Source: Asterias amurensis
Taxonomy: Eukaryota > Echinodermata > Asteroidea > Forcipulatida > Asteriidae
DNA length: 64,000 bases
Assembly (NCBI RefSeq): GCF_032118995.1
Contig: NC_092656.1
Coordinates: 9,057,761-9,121,760, forward strand
Direction of reading: 5' to 3'
Shown here: positions 62,886 to 64,000 of the stretch, one piece after another
Position numbering within the stretch: position 1 is the first letter of the stretch
Layout of the letters: each line of letters starts with the position of its first letter
The notes under the pieces: model-generated
Told to the model about the DNA's origin: nothing
The model's database searches: none
Seen by the model: the letters and a program-made list of their open reading frames with translations, nothing else
Translations under genes and position numbers: made by a program

Positions 62886-63210
62886 ACAAAGTAGCGGATC
62901 TCTATTTTTGGAACAGTAGTTAAACATGATATTAAGAAATGATCAGATCCGCAGGCTGGTTTTAAAACGAAATTGAGGTGGGGCAGTGTTAAACTAACAG
63001 GTGGGGAAGAGTGTGATATTTGGAAGCAAACAAACAATAAACTCGAGATATGACTAGTCTTAACTCTTTGTGAAATCCACCCCAGACAAAGTAGCGGATC
63101 TCTATTTTTGGAACAATAGTTAAACATGATATTAAGAAATGATCAGATTAGCAGGCTGGTTTTAAAACAGAAATGGGGTTGGGCAGTGTTAAACTAACAG
63201 GTGGGGAAGG
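62812..63210. repeat. Two tandem copies of a 200-bp unit
   Basis: Unit starts TGTGATATTTGGAAGC at 62812 and again at 63012. The copies differ at only a few positions before a G-rich tract near 63210, so the duplication is recent. It carries the putative poly(A) signal and half of a Rep-F inverted repeat. Confidence 0.9.
62836..62841 (+). terminator. Polyadenylation signal AATAAA for the mGluR-like gene
   Basis: AATAAA 170 bp after the stop codon. It sits in a 200-bp unit that is tandemly duplicated, so a second identical signal occurs at 63036-63041. Confidence 0.45.
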
Positions 63211-63679
63211 GGGGGGGGGGCGGGGGACGTGCCCCGAATATGATGATTTGAGATTACAAATGCACAGACACCACGAACTGACACACTGAGTATACAAAAC
63301 CACGTTTGTTTTGAAGTCTTTATTTTGTTATGTTTATAGACCATGTAACCGAGGACTACAAAAAGTTTGAACGCTTCAAGAGCCTTACTTTTTGAATAAC
63401 GACGATGAGGTTAGTCAAACTTGGACTGACTCTAACAATTTTCGTCGTCACAAACTGACGGGAAACAAAGGTTAAATTTACGCGGCAACACACGGTGCAC
63501 AAAAGTCTAAAACAAAAGAGAGAGAGAGAGAGAAAAGAAGGGTTACACGAACTGACACAAACTGACACGACCTAACACAAATATTGGTGTGTGTATAGCC
63601 GTGCTGAACTTTAACTTCACACCAACTGACAGACAATTATAGTAAAACAGTGGATGGTGTCAATACGTGAAGACGTTAA

Positions 63680-64000
63680 AGGCAGTGGACACTATTTGTA
63701 ATTACTCAACATAATTATCATCACAAACCTTTCTTGATTACAAGTGATGGGGAGAGGTTGATAGTATAAAACATTGTGAGAAACAGCTCCCTCTAAAGTG
63801 ACGTAGTTTTCGAGAAAGAAGTAATTTTCCACGAATTTGATTTCGAGACCTCAGATTTAGAATTTGAGGTCTCTCGAAATCAAGCATCTGAAAGTACACA
63901 ACTTCGTGTGACGGAGGGTGTTGTTTCTTTCAACTTTATCTCGCAACTCCGATGACCAATTGTGCTCAAATTTTTGCAGGTTCGTTACTTCATGCATATG
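63680..64000 (+). repeat. Rep-A copy, cut by the window end
   Basis: TTAA 63676-63679, AGGCAGTGGACACTATTTG onward to TTCATGCATATG at the edge. Confidence 0.88.

Overview
The window is animal nuclear DNA. It holds three spliced, GT-AG protein genes set in a large excess of short inverted-repeat transposons, tRNA-derived SINEs and 5'-truncated LINE relics. The deuterostome-like ELP1 protein, an invertebrate metabotropic-glutamate-like receptor and a dominant TTAA-flanked repeat that I associate with sea-star genomes suggest an echinoderm, probably an asteroid. That assignment is inference and was not tested by a search. Layout: (1) 1-9.4 kb, minus strand: the 5' part of a secreted Reeler plus EGF-domain protein gene; six coding exons are resolved and the gene runs off the left edge. 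(2) 9.4-22.7 kb: intergenic and repeat-rich, including two nested elements with 8-bp target duplications. (3) 22.7-49.5 kb, minus strand: a complete ELP1 (Elongator subunit 1, IKAP) gene. I joined 25 coding exons by splice sites and reading phase into one open frame of 1340 codons (1339 residues), close to vertebrate ELP1 in length. Its introns carry most of the repeats. (4) 49.5-57.7 kb: intergenic, with SINEs and a 1.7-kb foldback structure made of two diverged head-to-head copies of one unit. (5) 57.8-62.7 kb, plus strand: a two-exon class C GPCR gene of 844 residues, mGluR-like in its cysteine-rich and 7TM parts, but without the acidic pocket residue used by glutamate and calcium-sensing receptors. 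(6) 62.7-64 kb: a 200-bp tandem duplication carrying AATAAA, then another repeat copy. The three genes have no evident shared pathway. ELP1 serves tRNA wobble-uridine modification, the Reeler/EGF product is predicted to be extracellular, and the receptor is a plasma-membrane protein. Repeat families named here (Rep-A to Rep-H) are working names. Rep-A is by far the most abundant: about 35 full or partial copies in both orientations, about 380 bp when complete, nearly always flanked by TTAA. Most short open frames outside the three genes are readings through these repeats.
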